Assembly (NCBI GenBank): GCA_900542375.1
Contig: UQNI01000011.1
Location: 1 to 39,069, forward strand
From: an uncultured Oscillospiraceae bacterium
GTDB lineage: Bacteria > Bacillota > Clostridia > Oscillospirales > Acutalibacteraceae
Direction of reading: 5' to 3'
DNA length: 39,069 bases
In this document: piece by piece, positions 18,379 through 26,245 of the stretch
How positions within the stretch are numbered: the stretch's first letter is position 1
How the letters are laid out: the number at the start of each line of letters is the position of its first letter
Program-made: the position numbers and the translations under genes
The notes under the pieces: model-generated
Told to the model about the DNA's origin: nothing
Databases searched by the model: none
The model's input: the letters and a program-made list of their open reading frames with translations, nothing else

Positions 18379-20298
18379 TTATTCTTCCGTTTTTTCTTCT
18401 GTATTCTCAGAAACGGAATTTTCTGTTGTTGTACCAGCTTCCTGAGGCACTTCTGCAGGAGAAGGACCTTCCATAATTGCATAAAATTCTTCGCCGCTCA
18501 TTTTTTCATTTAGGAACAACTGTTTTGCAACTTCATGAAGCTTTGACATATGCTCTTTTAGCACTTGCTCTGTTTGATGATATGCATTGGAAATCATCTT
18601 TCTCAATACTGCATCAATTTCAGAAGCAGTCTCTTCAGAGTAATCACGCACATGGCCCATATCTCTTCCGAGGAACGGTTCGCTGTTATCAGAACCATAT
18701 GTGATTGGACCAAGCTCATCTGTCATACCGTATTTGGTAATCATAGCGCGAACCGTTTGTGTTGCACGCTCAATATCGTTGGAAGCGCCTGTTGAGATAT
18801 CTCCCAAAACCAAAGCTTCCGCTACGCGTCCGCCCAATAATACAACCAAACTTTCCAGCATTTCGGAACGTGATTTATAAGAGCGATCCTCACTTGGCAG
18901 CTGCATGGTATATCCGCCTGCTCGACCGCGTGGAATGATAGAAATTTGATGAACCGGGTCTTGTGTCTTACAGCTGTATGCCGCAATAGCATGACCCGCT
19001 TCGTGGTATGCAGTTAAAGTTTTTTCCTTGTCTGTCATAACATGACTCTTCTTCTCTGCACCCACAACAACTTTGATGGTTGCTTCTTCTATTTCATCCA
19101 TTGTAATTGCTTTTAAATGTTTTCTTGCAGCAAGCAAAGCAGCTTCATTCAGCAAGTTCTCAAGGTCAGCGCCTGTAAACCCTGCGGTTGATTTTGCAAT
19201 GGTAGCCAAATCAACATTTGGAGCAAGCGGCTTACCTCTTGCATGAACTTTCAAAATTGCTTCTCTGCCTTTTACATCAGGATAGCCTACCATAACCTGC
19301 CTGTCAAAACGACCCGGACGCATCAAAGCAGGGTCCAGAATGTCAGGACGGTTGGTAGCAGCAATCATAATAATGCCTTCATTGGCGCCAAAGCCATCCA
19401 TTTCAACAAGCAATTGGTTCAAGGTTTGCTCACGTTCATCATGACCGCCACCTAAACCTGCGCCACGCTGACGTCCCACAGCATCAATTTCATCGATGAA
19501 AATAATACAAGGGCTGTTCTTTTTCGCTTGGTCAAACAAGTCACGAACACGGGAAGCACCAACACCAACAAACATTTCAACAAAGTCAGAACCTGACATG
19601 GAGAAGAACGGTACACCCGCTTCTCCCGCAACTGCTCTGGCCAGCAATGTTTTACCTGTACCTGGAGGACCTACCAACAATACGCCCTTTGGAATGCGTG
19701 CGCCCAACTCATTATAACGTTTCGGATCTTTCAGGAACTGAACAATTTCTTCCAGTTCCTCTTTCTCCTCATCAGCGCCGGCAACATCCTGGAAGGTTGT
19801 CTTGCGCTTCTCGTCATTCATATTTTTTATTTTGGCTTTGCCAAAATTCATTTGGCCGCCGCCGGCTCCCATTCCGCCGCCCATCTTTTTCATGATGAAC
19901 CACCAGAACACAATCATACCTATAAACAGCAGAATGGTCGGTAAGAAATTCATAATCCAAGAAGTTTCGGCCGGTCTCTTCAAATCAAATTCAATTTGAT
20001 CATCCGGATGTTGGGCGTTATATGCATCCACATACGGTTTAATATCCTCATACAGCCATGATACGCTTGGTGCTGTATAAGACTTTGTCGTGTCATCACG
20101 CAAAGTAATTTGCATTTCTCCGCTTCCCAAATCCATGGTATATTTCTTTACGTTGCCGTCTTCAAAATAAGTTAGAATTTGAGAATAGGTTTCAGTAGAT
20201 CTTGGGCGACCTCCGTAGATGGATGCTACCACGATAATGATAATAATCGGGATACCCAAGTAGATAGCAAGATTTCTTAAAGTCTTCTTATTATCCAA
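18379..20298 (-). CDS. ftsH: ATP-dependent zinc metalloprotease FtsH
   Basis: Membrane-anchored AAA+ protease, about 639 residues. Two membrane helices (NLAIYLGIPIIIIIVVASIY; SWIMNFLPTILLFIGMIVFW) flank the extracytoplasmic region. The AAA module has Walker A GPPGTGKT (210-217), Walker B CIIFIDEIDAVG and the SRH. The zinc site is HEAGH (432-436). Start chosen as TTG at 20298 (MDNKKTLRNLAIYLG) because AAGGAG lies 10 nt upstream, inside the hpt stop region; a longer reading from 20349 would run 44 nt into hpt. Last gene of the housekeeping operon, 7 nt after hpt, as in the Bacillus tilS-hpt-ftsH order. Confidence 0.96.
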   Translation of the reverse strand: MDNKKTLRNLAIYLGIPIIIIIVVASIYGGRPRSTETYSQILTYFEDGNVKKYTMDLGSGEMQITLRDDTTKSYTAPSVSWLYEDIKPYVDAYNAQHPDDQIEFDLKRPAETSWIMNFLPTILLFIGMIVFWWFIMKKMGGGMGAGGGQMNFGKAKIKNMNDEKRKTTFQDVAGADEEKEELEEIVQFLKDPKRYNELGARIPKGVLLVGPPGTGKTLLARAVAGEAGVPFFSMSGSDFVEMFVGVGASRVRDLFDQAKKNSPCIIFIDEIDAVGRQRGAGLGGGHDEREQTLNQLLVEMDGFGANEGIIMIAATNRPDILDPALMRPGRFDRQVMVGYPDVKGREAILKVHARGKPLAPNVDLATIAKSTAGFTGADLENLLNEAALLAARKHLKAITMDEIEEATIKVVVGAEKKSHVMTDKEKTLTAYHEAGHAIAAYSCKTQDPVHQISIIPRGRAGGYTMQLPSEDRSYKSRSEMLESLVVLLGGRVAEALVLGDISTGASNDIERATQTVRAMITKYGMTDELGPITYGSDNSEPFLGRDMGHVRDYSEETASEIDAVLRKMISNAYHQTEQVLKEHMSKLHEVAKQLFLNEKMSGEEFYAIMEGPSPAEVPQEAGTTTENSVSENTEEKTEE

Positions 20299-20305
20299 AT
20301 AAAGT

Positions 20306-20875
20306 TCACTCCTTAGATTGCGATGAATTTTGTTGGCAGTCTCTATCAATTACCGCCGAAGACAATATACCCACATAAGGCAAATTTCTGTAATACTCAT
20401 TATAATCCAAACCGTACCCAACCAAAAAAGCATTGGGAACTTGGGCACCAACATAATCAGCTTTGATACACACTTTGCGCCCTTCGGGTTTATCAAATAA
20501 AGTACAAATGCGCACACTCTTAGCATGTTTCTGTTTTAAATGCCCGAGTATGTACTGCAAGGTCAAACCGGTATCCAACATATCTTCTACCACTAAAACA
20601 TCAGTATGTTTCAATGATACGGAAATATCTTGCAAAACAGTTATATTCCCTGAAGTCTGTGCCCCTTTATAACTGGAGACAGTCATACATTCCAATTGAC
20701 ATGGGACAGTAATTTTTCTCATTAAGTCAGCTGTAAATACCAAAGAGCCTTTCATTAAAGACACCAAAACCAAATTCTTATTTTGGTAGTCGCGACTGAT
20801 TGCTTGACCAAGTTTTTGCACCATAGATGCAATATCAGATTCGGAAAACAGCACTTTTTCAATTTGATGATTCAA
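20306..20875 (-). CDS. hpt: Hypoxanthine phosphoribosyltransferase
   Basis: Purine salvage enzyme converting hypoxanthine or guanine plus PRPP to IMP or GMP. The PRPP loop is VLVVEDMLDTGLTL. LVLVSLMKGSLVFTADLMRK and the C-terminal PNAFLVGYGLDYNEYYRNLP are typical HPRT blocks. Start chosen as TTG at 20875 (MNHQIEKVLFSESDI), giving 189 aa, the usual size; GGGAG lies 6-7 nt upstream within the end of tilS. A longer ATG frame from 20950 would overlap tilS by 90 nt. The 15-nt overlap with tilS implies translational coupling. Confidence 0.93.
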   Translation of the reverse strand: MNHQIEKVLFSESDIASMVQKLGQAISRDYQNKNLVLVSLMKGSLVFTADLMRKITVPCQLECMTVSSYKGAQTSGNITVLQDISVSLKHTDVLVVEDMLDTGLTLQYILGHLKQKHAKSVRICTLFDKPEGRKVCIKADYVGAQVPNAFLVGYGLDYNEYYRNLPYVGILSSAVIDRDCQQNSSQSKE

Positions 20876-22244
20876 TGTTTGCTCCCTCAATGTCAATGGC
20901 AACCAGTTCTTTGGTATTGGATGTAATACATCCAAATTCAGATGGACCAAACCCTTCTATCCACAAGATACGGTCACCGTCTGCTAAAATGACGATATCA
21001 TCTCGTTTAGACGGTGGAATTTTTGCTTCATTGAACAGCTTTTTTAATGATTTCGTAACTCCTCGCCCTGCAGGACGAAAATAATCGCCCTCTCTGCGAT
21101 TTCGAAAAGTTGCGTTATCAGATATTGTACCATAATCAACGGAATTATGAAACAACATTTTTTTAAAATTTATATCATTTTTATAATTATTTACAATTTG
21201 ATGATTTAAATGAATTATACGGCCATCTTTTAATGCGATTTCAGTCGAATTTGCTAAAAACTCCCATTGAGATTTATCCATTTTTCCCACACGCAAAAAA
21301 ATAAAATTTCCTTCTACGCAAAATTGAATCATGCCTGTTACCGTTACAGACCCACGTTTTGCTTCAATTGCTTTGTGAATCTGCTCCATTTGTACATAGG
21401 ATGGAGTAATATCTTTTACTTTTTTGAGTGCCAAGAAAATTGCTCTTGAGCGAATTGCTTTGGGCATTTGTAAAAAAACATCCGTACAATAACCATCCTT
21501 GACTTCAGCTTTGGACAGCGCATCTTCAGCTTGCTGTTCCAAATAATCTATATCATCTTTGCATTGCTGTGTAAGATGTAAGATTGCCTCCTCGCACAAA
21601 GGATTGATTTGCTTTAAAACAGGAACCACATCTAAACGAATTCGATTCCTTGTATAATGTTTCTCAAAATTCGTACTGTCTGTTACATACGGCAATTGGT
21701 AATAGCCGCAATATTGTTCCACCTCATGACGCGTAATTCCAATGAGAGGACGAATAATATTATTTCGGATTGGAGGAATTCCGCATAAACCTTTCAGACC
21801 GGTTCCTCTGGTCATATGCAGCAAAACAGTTTCACATACATCTGACAACGTATGCGCTGTAGCAATTTTTCCGCCTTTTAAACCTGCCAATTCCTGAAAA
21901 AAAGAATAGCGTACTTCTCTGCCGCATTCTTCTATACCAATCCCTAATTGGTTTGCCCGTTTTTGGACGTCTGTATGCAGGATTTCCAAAGGTATCTTAA
22001 ACTTTTCACAAAATAATTCTGCCGCTTTTTCGTCTCTGTCCGCTTCTACGCCTCGCAAACCATGATGTACATGAGCAGCTAAAACCGGCAATTGCATTTG
22101 ATGCAGCAAATGCAGCAGCATCATAGAATCTGCACCGCCGGAAAAACCAACAACAATTGGCTTTGCATCGACAAGCATTTGATATTGCTGTAATGTCTGC
22201 TTTACTTTTAAAACGATAGGTTCCACAGAATTAGAACGGCTCAC
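20859..22244 (-). CDS. tilS: tRNA(Ile)-lysidine synthetase
   Basis: Converts the wobble C of CAU-anticodon tRNA-Ile2 to lysidine, allowing AUA decoding. N-terminal PP-loop motif FSGGADSMMLLHLL and HVHHGLRG. C-terminal TilS domain: FRNRREGDYFRPAGRGVTKS then LKKLFNEAKIPPSKRD. Start chosen as GTG at 22244 (MSRSNSVEPIVLK), with AGGAGG 9 nt upstream inside dnaB; this gives 461 aa, normal for TilS. The open frame extends to 22439 but that part overlaps dnaB by about 200 nt and is unlikely to be translated. Its probable substrate tRNA is at 32802-32878. Confidence 0.95.
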   Translation of the reverse strand: MSRSNSVEPIVLKVKQTLQQYQMLVDAKPIVVGFSGGADSMMLLHLLHQMQLPVLAAHVHHGLRGVEADRDEKAAELFCEKFKIPLEILHTDVQKRANQLGIGIEECGREVRYSFFQELAGLKGGKIATAHTLSDVCETVLLHMTRGTGLKGLCGIPPIRNNIIRPLIGITRHEVEQYCGYYQLPYVTDSTNFEKHYTRNRIRLDVVPVLKQINPLCEEAILHLTQQCKDDIDYLEQQAEDALSKAEVKDGYCTDVFLQMPKAIRSRAIFLALKKVKDITPSYVQMEQIHKAIEAKRGSVTVTGMIQFCVEGNFIFLRVGKMDKSQWEFLANSTEIALKDGRIIHLNHQIVNNYKNDINFKKMLFHNSVDYGTISDNATFRNRREGDYFRPAGRGVTKSLKKLFNEAKIPPSKRDDIVILADGDRILWIEGFGPSEFGCITSNTKELVAIDIEGANIESSN

Positions 22245-23637
22245 GACGAATAACCTCCTGCGAAGTAAAACGCATGAATTCACCTTGCCAATGAAGCGGT
22301 ACTGTTTTTGTCTCGCCGTGACGGTTCTTTGCAATAATACATTCTCCGCGATTTTTATCTGTTTCTTCGCCGGGCGCCTGGTCGCCGCTGTAATAATCGT
22401 CACGATACAAAAACAGTACAATATCTGCGTCCTGCTCAATAGAGCCGGAATCTCTTAAGTCAGATAACACCGGTCTGTGCGCATTGGTGGTACGTTTTTC
22501 ACTGTCACGAGACAGCTGTGAAAGCGTGATAACCGGAACCATCAGTTCTTTTGCCATGATTTTAAGATTTCTCGTGATTTCTGAAATTTCCTGTACACGG
22601 TTATCCGTTCTTCTGCTGCCTGACATCAACTGCAAATAGTCGATAATCACAAGGTCAACATCTTTTAAACGACGCAGTTTTGCCTTCATTTCAGGAACTG
22701 TAATTTGGGAACTGTCGTCAAAGTACATTTGCGTTTTGGAGAGAATATCTCCTCCTTCAATCAAACGCATCCATTCTCCTTCATCCAGCTTCCCTGTCCG
22801 CAGTTTAATGCTGCTTACCATACTTTCAGTAGATAACAAACGAGATGCCAATTGTTCTTTTGACATTTCCAATGAAAAAAACGCAACACGTTTTTTTGCA
22901 ACAACTGCAGCATGACGCATAATATTCAGTGCAAAGCTGGTTTTACCCATACCCGGACGTGCCGCAAGCAAAATCAAATCAGAACGGTTCAGTCCTGTAA
23001 TCGTATCATCCAATTCCTTGATGCCTGTCGGTACGCCCTTAAACATATCACTTTCGGGAGAGTTTAACAAGTCCAAACGGTCAAATGTCTGGATAACCAA
23101 TTCATTGACTCTCTGTAATCCTTGCATATTTTTTCCGCGACGAATATCAAAGATTCTCTGTTCCGCAGCATCTAACAGTTGAGATGCATCTGCAGAACCG
23201 TCGGCTGCATCTTCCAAAATCTCTCTGGCTGTTAAAATCAAGCTGCGAATATCATATTTATCCCTTACAATTTTAGCATAAGTTTCTACATTAGAAATAG
23301 AAGGAACCAACTGTGCCAACTGAACTAAATATGCTTTTCCGCTGGCTTCATCAAACGATTTTGATTCTTTGAGCTTTTCCAAAACCGTAACGAAGTCCAC
23401 CGGCTGTCCCAATGTAAACATTTCAAGCATAGCACCATAAATAAGGCTATTGTTGACTTGATGAAAATACTCCGGTCTTGGCAATATTTCAGCAACACGG
23501 TCCAAACAACTGGAATCCAGCAGAATTGCTCCCAAAACAGATTGTTCCGCTTCAGGGCTAAACGGCAATGCATTATTATAACCCAGCATTCCGGCTCCTG
23601 CGGAGAGTTCGTTTATCGTTCTGTTTTCATCTGCCAT
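22231..23637 (-). CDS. dnaB: Replicative DNA helicase
   Basis: Hexameric helicase of the replication fork (called DnaC in Bacillus). N-terminal DnaB domain: NALPFSPEAEQSVLGAILLD. RecA-like core: Walker A LAARPGMGKTSFALNI, Walker B VDLVIIDYLQLM, and SDLRDSGSIEQDADIVLFLY. Start chosen as ATG at 23637 (MADENRTINEL), 468 aa, with GAGGTG 5 nt upstream; a 24-residue upstream extension lacks a site. The end overlaps tilS by 14 nt. It follows rplI, the conserved gdpP-rplI-dnaB order. Confidence 0.96.
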   Translation of the reverse strand: MADENRTINELSAGAGMLGYNNALPFSPEAEQSVLGAILLDSSCLDRVAEILPRPEYFHQVNNSLIYGAMLEMFTLGQPVDFVTVLEKLKESKSFDEASGKAYLVQLAQLVPSISNVETYAKIVRDKYDIRSLILTAREILEDAADGSADASQLLDAAEQRIFDIRRGKNMQGLQRVNELVIQTFDRLDLLNSPESDMFKGVPTGIKELDDTITGLNRSDLILLAARPGMGKTSFALNIMRHAAVVAKKRVAFFSLEMSKEQLASRLLSTESMVSSIKLRTGKLDEGEWMRLIEGGDILSKTQMYFDDSSQITVPEMKAKLRRLKDVDLVIIDYLQLMSGSRRTDNRVQEISEITRNLKIMAKELMVPVITLSQLSRDSEKRTTNAHRPVLSDLRDSGSIEQDADIVLFLYRDDYYSGDQAPGEETDKNRGECIIAKNRHGETKTVPLHWQGEFMRFTSQEVIRREPF

Positions 23638-23680
23638 ACATACACCTCTTTTATCGTTCCATTCCTTATAACGGGGAAAA

Positions 23681-23705
23681 CCTGATGACAAAATGCCATC
23701 AGGTA
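23681..23705 (-). terminator. Weak hairpin between rplI and dnaB
   Basis: 8-bp stem ACCTGATG/CATCAGGT, 9-nt loop, followed on the minus strand by only TTTTCCCC. Probably an attenuating or processing hairpin rather than a full stop, since dnaB lies 44 nt on without an obvious promoter. Confidence 0.45.
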
Positions 23706-23715
23706 TCAAATTGTA

Positions 23716-24165
23716 TTATTCTTTTTCCGTTACCACAGCTTTTACAGTAGCTGTAATACCTGAATATAATTTTACTTCGCATTCATATGTACCGAATGCT
23801 TTCATATCCCCTTTGGTATCAATTTTGCGTTTGTCAACATCAACACCGTATTGTTTCTTAATTGCTTCCGCAATCTCTTTTGCTGTTACGGAGCCAAACA
23901 GTTTTCCGCCTTGACCCGCTTTTGCCAAAATAGATACGCTTTTTCCGTTAATTTTATCAGCGGAAGCTTGCGCTGCTTCTGTCTCTTGTTTTATTTTGAA
24001 TGCTTTTGACTCTTCCGCATTTTTCAGCTCATTTAACGCTTGCGCGTTTGCTTCTTTTGCCAATTTTTTAGGAAATAAAAAGTTGCGGGCATATCCGTCG
24101 GAAACGTTTACCAACTCACCTTTTTTACCACTGCCTTTTACATCTGCAAGCAGTACTACTTTCAT
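23716..24165 (-). CDS. rplI: 50S ribosomal protein L9
   Basis: 149 residues. The N-terminal 23S-binding domain is unmistakable: MKVVLLADVKGSGKKGELVN, then GYARNFLFPKKLA. The long linker helix and C-terminal domain follow (GKLFGSVTAKEIAEAIKK). GGAGGG lies before the ATG. Between gdpP (19-nt gap) and dnaB. Confidence 0.97.
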   Translation of the reverse strand: MKVVLLADVKGSGKKGELVNVSDGYARNFLFPKKLAKEANAQALNELKNAEESKAFKIKQETEAAQASADKINGKSVSILAKAGQGGKLFGSVTAKEIAEAIKKQYGVDVDKRKIDTKGDMKAFGTYECEVKLYSGITATVKAVVTEKE

Positions 24166-24184
24166 ATAAAACCCTCCGTATCAT

Positions 24185-26185
24185 TTAAGATTTACTACCG
24201 TTTAATGCAGGAAATTTACTTGCATAAGGCAATATATCGCGAATTACCTGAATTAACTCTTTCTTTACCTCATCCATAGTCATTCCTGTTTTTTGTGCAC
24301 CGGCCATAGTCAAATGACCTCCGCCGCCCATAGCTTCAATAATAATTTGAACATTGATATCTCCAAGAGAACGAGCAGAGATATTCACTGTTTTTCCTGT
24401 TTTGAACAGTACAAAAGATGCATTGACTCCTTGAATGGAAAGCAGCTCATCTGCTGCCTGAGCAGCGGCAACACGCACATTCGGAGTAGATTCATCCGTA
24501 CATGCTATTGCACAGCCATTATAAACTTCTGCTGTAGAAATTAAAGAATATTTTTCTTTATAAGTATCAATATTACTTGCAAACATTTTCTTTACCACTA
24601 CAGTGTCGGCACCTCTGCGCCTTAAATAAGCTGCCGCTTCAAACGTACGCACACCGCTTTTTAATACAAAGTTCTTTGTATCCAGCATAATACCTGCCAA
24701 CAGTGCGTCCGCTTCTTCCTTGCTTAAAACCGTGTTTCCAATATATTGAACCAATTCTGAAACCATTTCGGAAGCAGAACTTGCATATGGCTCGTGATAA
24801 AATACAACCGCATTGTTAATGTGCTTTACCATCATACGGTGGTGATCAATGACGACCACACGCTGCGCTTCATTGAGAAGTTCCTTGCTTTCCACAAAGT
24901 CGGGAGAATGCGTATCTACTACAATTACCAAAGATCTCTGCGTCATCATGTCCAACGCTTCTTCTTCCGAAATAAAAATGGTCTCTTCCGGACCGTGTGC
25001 TGCTTCTATTTCATCTACAATAGGCATAGCCATGGTTGCATTACGGTCAATTACGATATAAGCAGGCTTTTTCGCGCCTTTTGTTGCTGCACTCCACATG
25101 CCGACAGCAGAGCCTACCGCATCTAAATCGGAGAACTGATGTCCCATAATAAACACAATATCACTTGCTTTCATGTGGTCAGAGATAGATGCGGCGATAA
25201 CTCTTGTACGCACCTTATCGCGTTTTTCAACGCCTTTGGATAGACCGCCGAAGAAATCATATGCATCGTTCTTCTTTTTCACGGCAACTTGGTCGCCGCC
25301 GCGTCCCAACGCCATATCCAAAGCTTGCCTTGCCCATTGTTCACTTTCAGTTAATGTATCGGCACCGCGTCCGATACCAATGGACACTGTAGCGCTTCTG
25401 TTGCCCGGCGCTTTGATTTTTCGAATGACATCTAAAATTTCAAAACGTTTTTCCAATGCCCATGCAACATGACGTTCATCGCTTACCAGCAAATAACGAT
25501 TGCCGCCACTCAGTTTTTTTACAAAACCACCCATATCCTGCGCCCAATTGTTTAAGGTGGCTTCCACTTCTGCATTAATACGTGCTTCTTCTGTTGCACT
25601 GCAGTCATGTGCCAATTCCTCTTTATTATCAAATGCCGCAATCATAACGCAAGGACGGGTTTGTTCGTATTCTTTGCTGATGTTTTTATAATCGGTATTA
25701 TTGACAAAATAGACAATGTAAGCATATTGGGTTTTTGCAGCAAATACCGTGAATTTTTTATCATCAATTGAAATATCGGTACCGTCGGATTCAGCTACCT
25801 GTTCCATTGTTTTCGATTGAATTAATTTTAAGATATTTTCGCCTCTATATTCTGAGTCTCTGCCAACATCCATTAAAAAGGCAGTATTTACCCAAATAAT
25901 ATCACCTTCATTGCCTACAATAGCAACCGGAAGCGTAAAATCCTGCAACAGCTGATATTCCCGTCCCGACAAAATTTTGTTGGCCGATTTCATAGCAACG
26001 GTTACATGTGACTTAAACTGTACAAATATTACCGTTATAATTGCAATCGAAATCAAGGTTAAAGCCAATTCAATAAAAAATATAATAGGATTCCAGAACC
26101 AACTGGCAGCAGTCATACCAGCCATAACAACAGCCAGTACATATAGAATTGGAGACGAAACCCAAACTTTTCGTTTCAAACTCAT
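24185..26185 (-). CDS. gdpP: Cyclic-di-AMP phosphodiesterase GdpP
   Basis: Membrane-bound hydrolase of the second messenger c-di-AMP. Two N-terminal helices, a PAS-like domain, a degenerate GGDEF domain (YLLVSDERHVAWALEKRFEI, no GGDEF motif), then DHH (MGHQFSDLDAVGSAVGMW, VVVIDHHRMMV) and DHHA1 ending in GGGGHLTMAGAQ. Metal ligands of the DHH site are present. About 666 aa. Start uncertain: ATG at 26185 (MSLKRKVW) has AAAGGGG only 2 nt upstream, a TTG at 26179 has better spacing, and a TTG at 26203 is also possible. Conserved gdpP-rplI-dnaB order. Confidence 0.93.
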   Translation of the reverse strand: MSLKRKVWVSSPILYVLAVVMAGMTAASWFWNPIIFFIELALTLISIAIITVIFVQFKSHVTVAMKSANKILSGREYQLLQDFTLPVAIVGNEGDIIWVNTAFLMDVGRDSEYRGENILKLIQSKTMEQVAESDGTDISIDDKKFTVFAAKTQYAYIVYFVNNTDYKNISKEYEQTRPCVMIAAFDNKEELAHDCSATEEARINAEVEATLNNWAQDMGGFVKKLSGGNRYLLVSDERHVAWALEKRFEILDVIRKIKAPGNRSATVSIGIGRGADTLTESEQWARQALDMALGRGGDQVAVKKKNDAYDFFGGLSKGVEKRDKVRTRVIAASISDHMKASDIVFIMGHQFSDLDAVGSAVGMWSAATKGAKKPAYIVIDRNATMAMPIVDEIEAAHGPEETIFISEEEALDMMTQRSLVIVVDTHSPDFVESKELLNEAQRVVVIDHHRMMVKHINNAVVFYHEPYASSASEMVSELVQYIGNTVLSKEEADALLAGIMLDTKNFVLKSGVRTFEAAAYLRRRGADTVVVKKMFASNIDTYKEKYSLISTAEVYNGCAIACTDESTPNVRVAAAQAADELLSIQGVNASFVLFKTGKTVNISARSLGDINVQIIIEAMGGGGHLTMAGAQKTGMTMDEVKKELIQVIRDILPYASKFPALNGSKS

Positions 26186-26245
26186 AACCCCTTTGGTAAA
26201 CAAACAATGGCACTTTTGATACCGAATGTTTTTGATTTACACACA

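Noticed and set aside
22245..22439. 65-residue N-terminal extension of tilS
   Set aside because: It overlaps dnaB entirely and lacks a start signal, while a GTG at 22244 has AGGAGG at good spacing.
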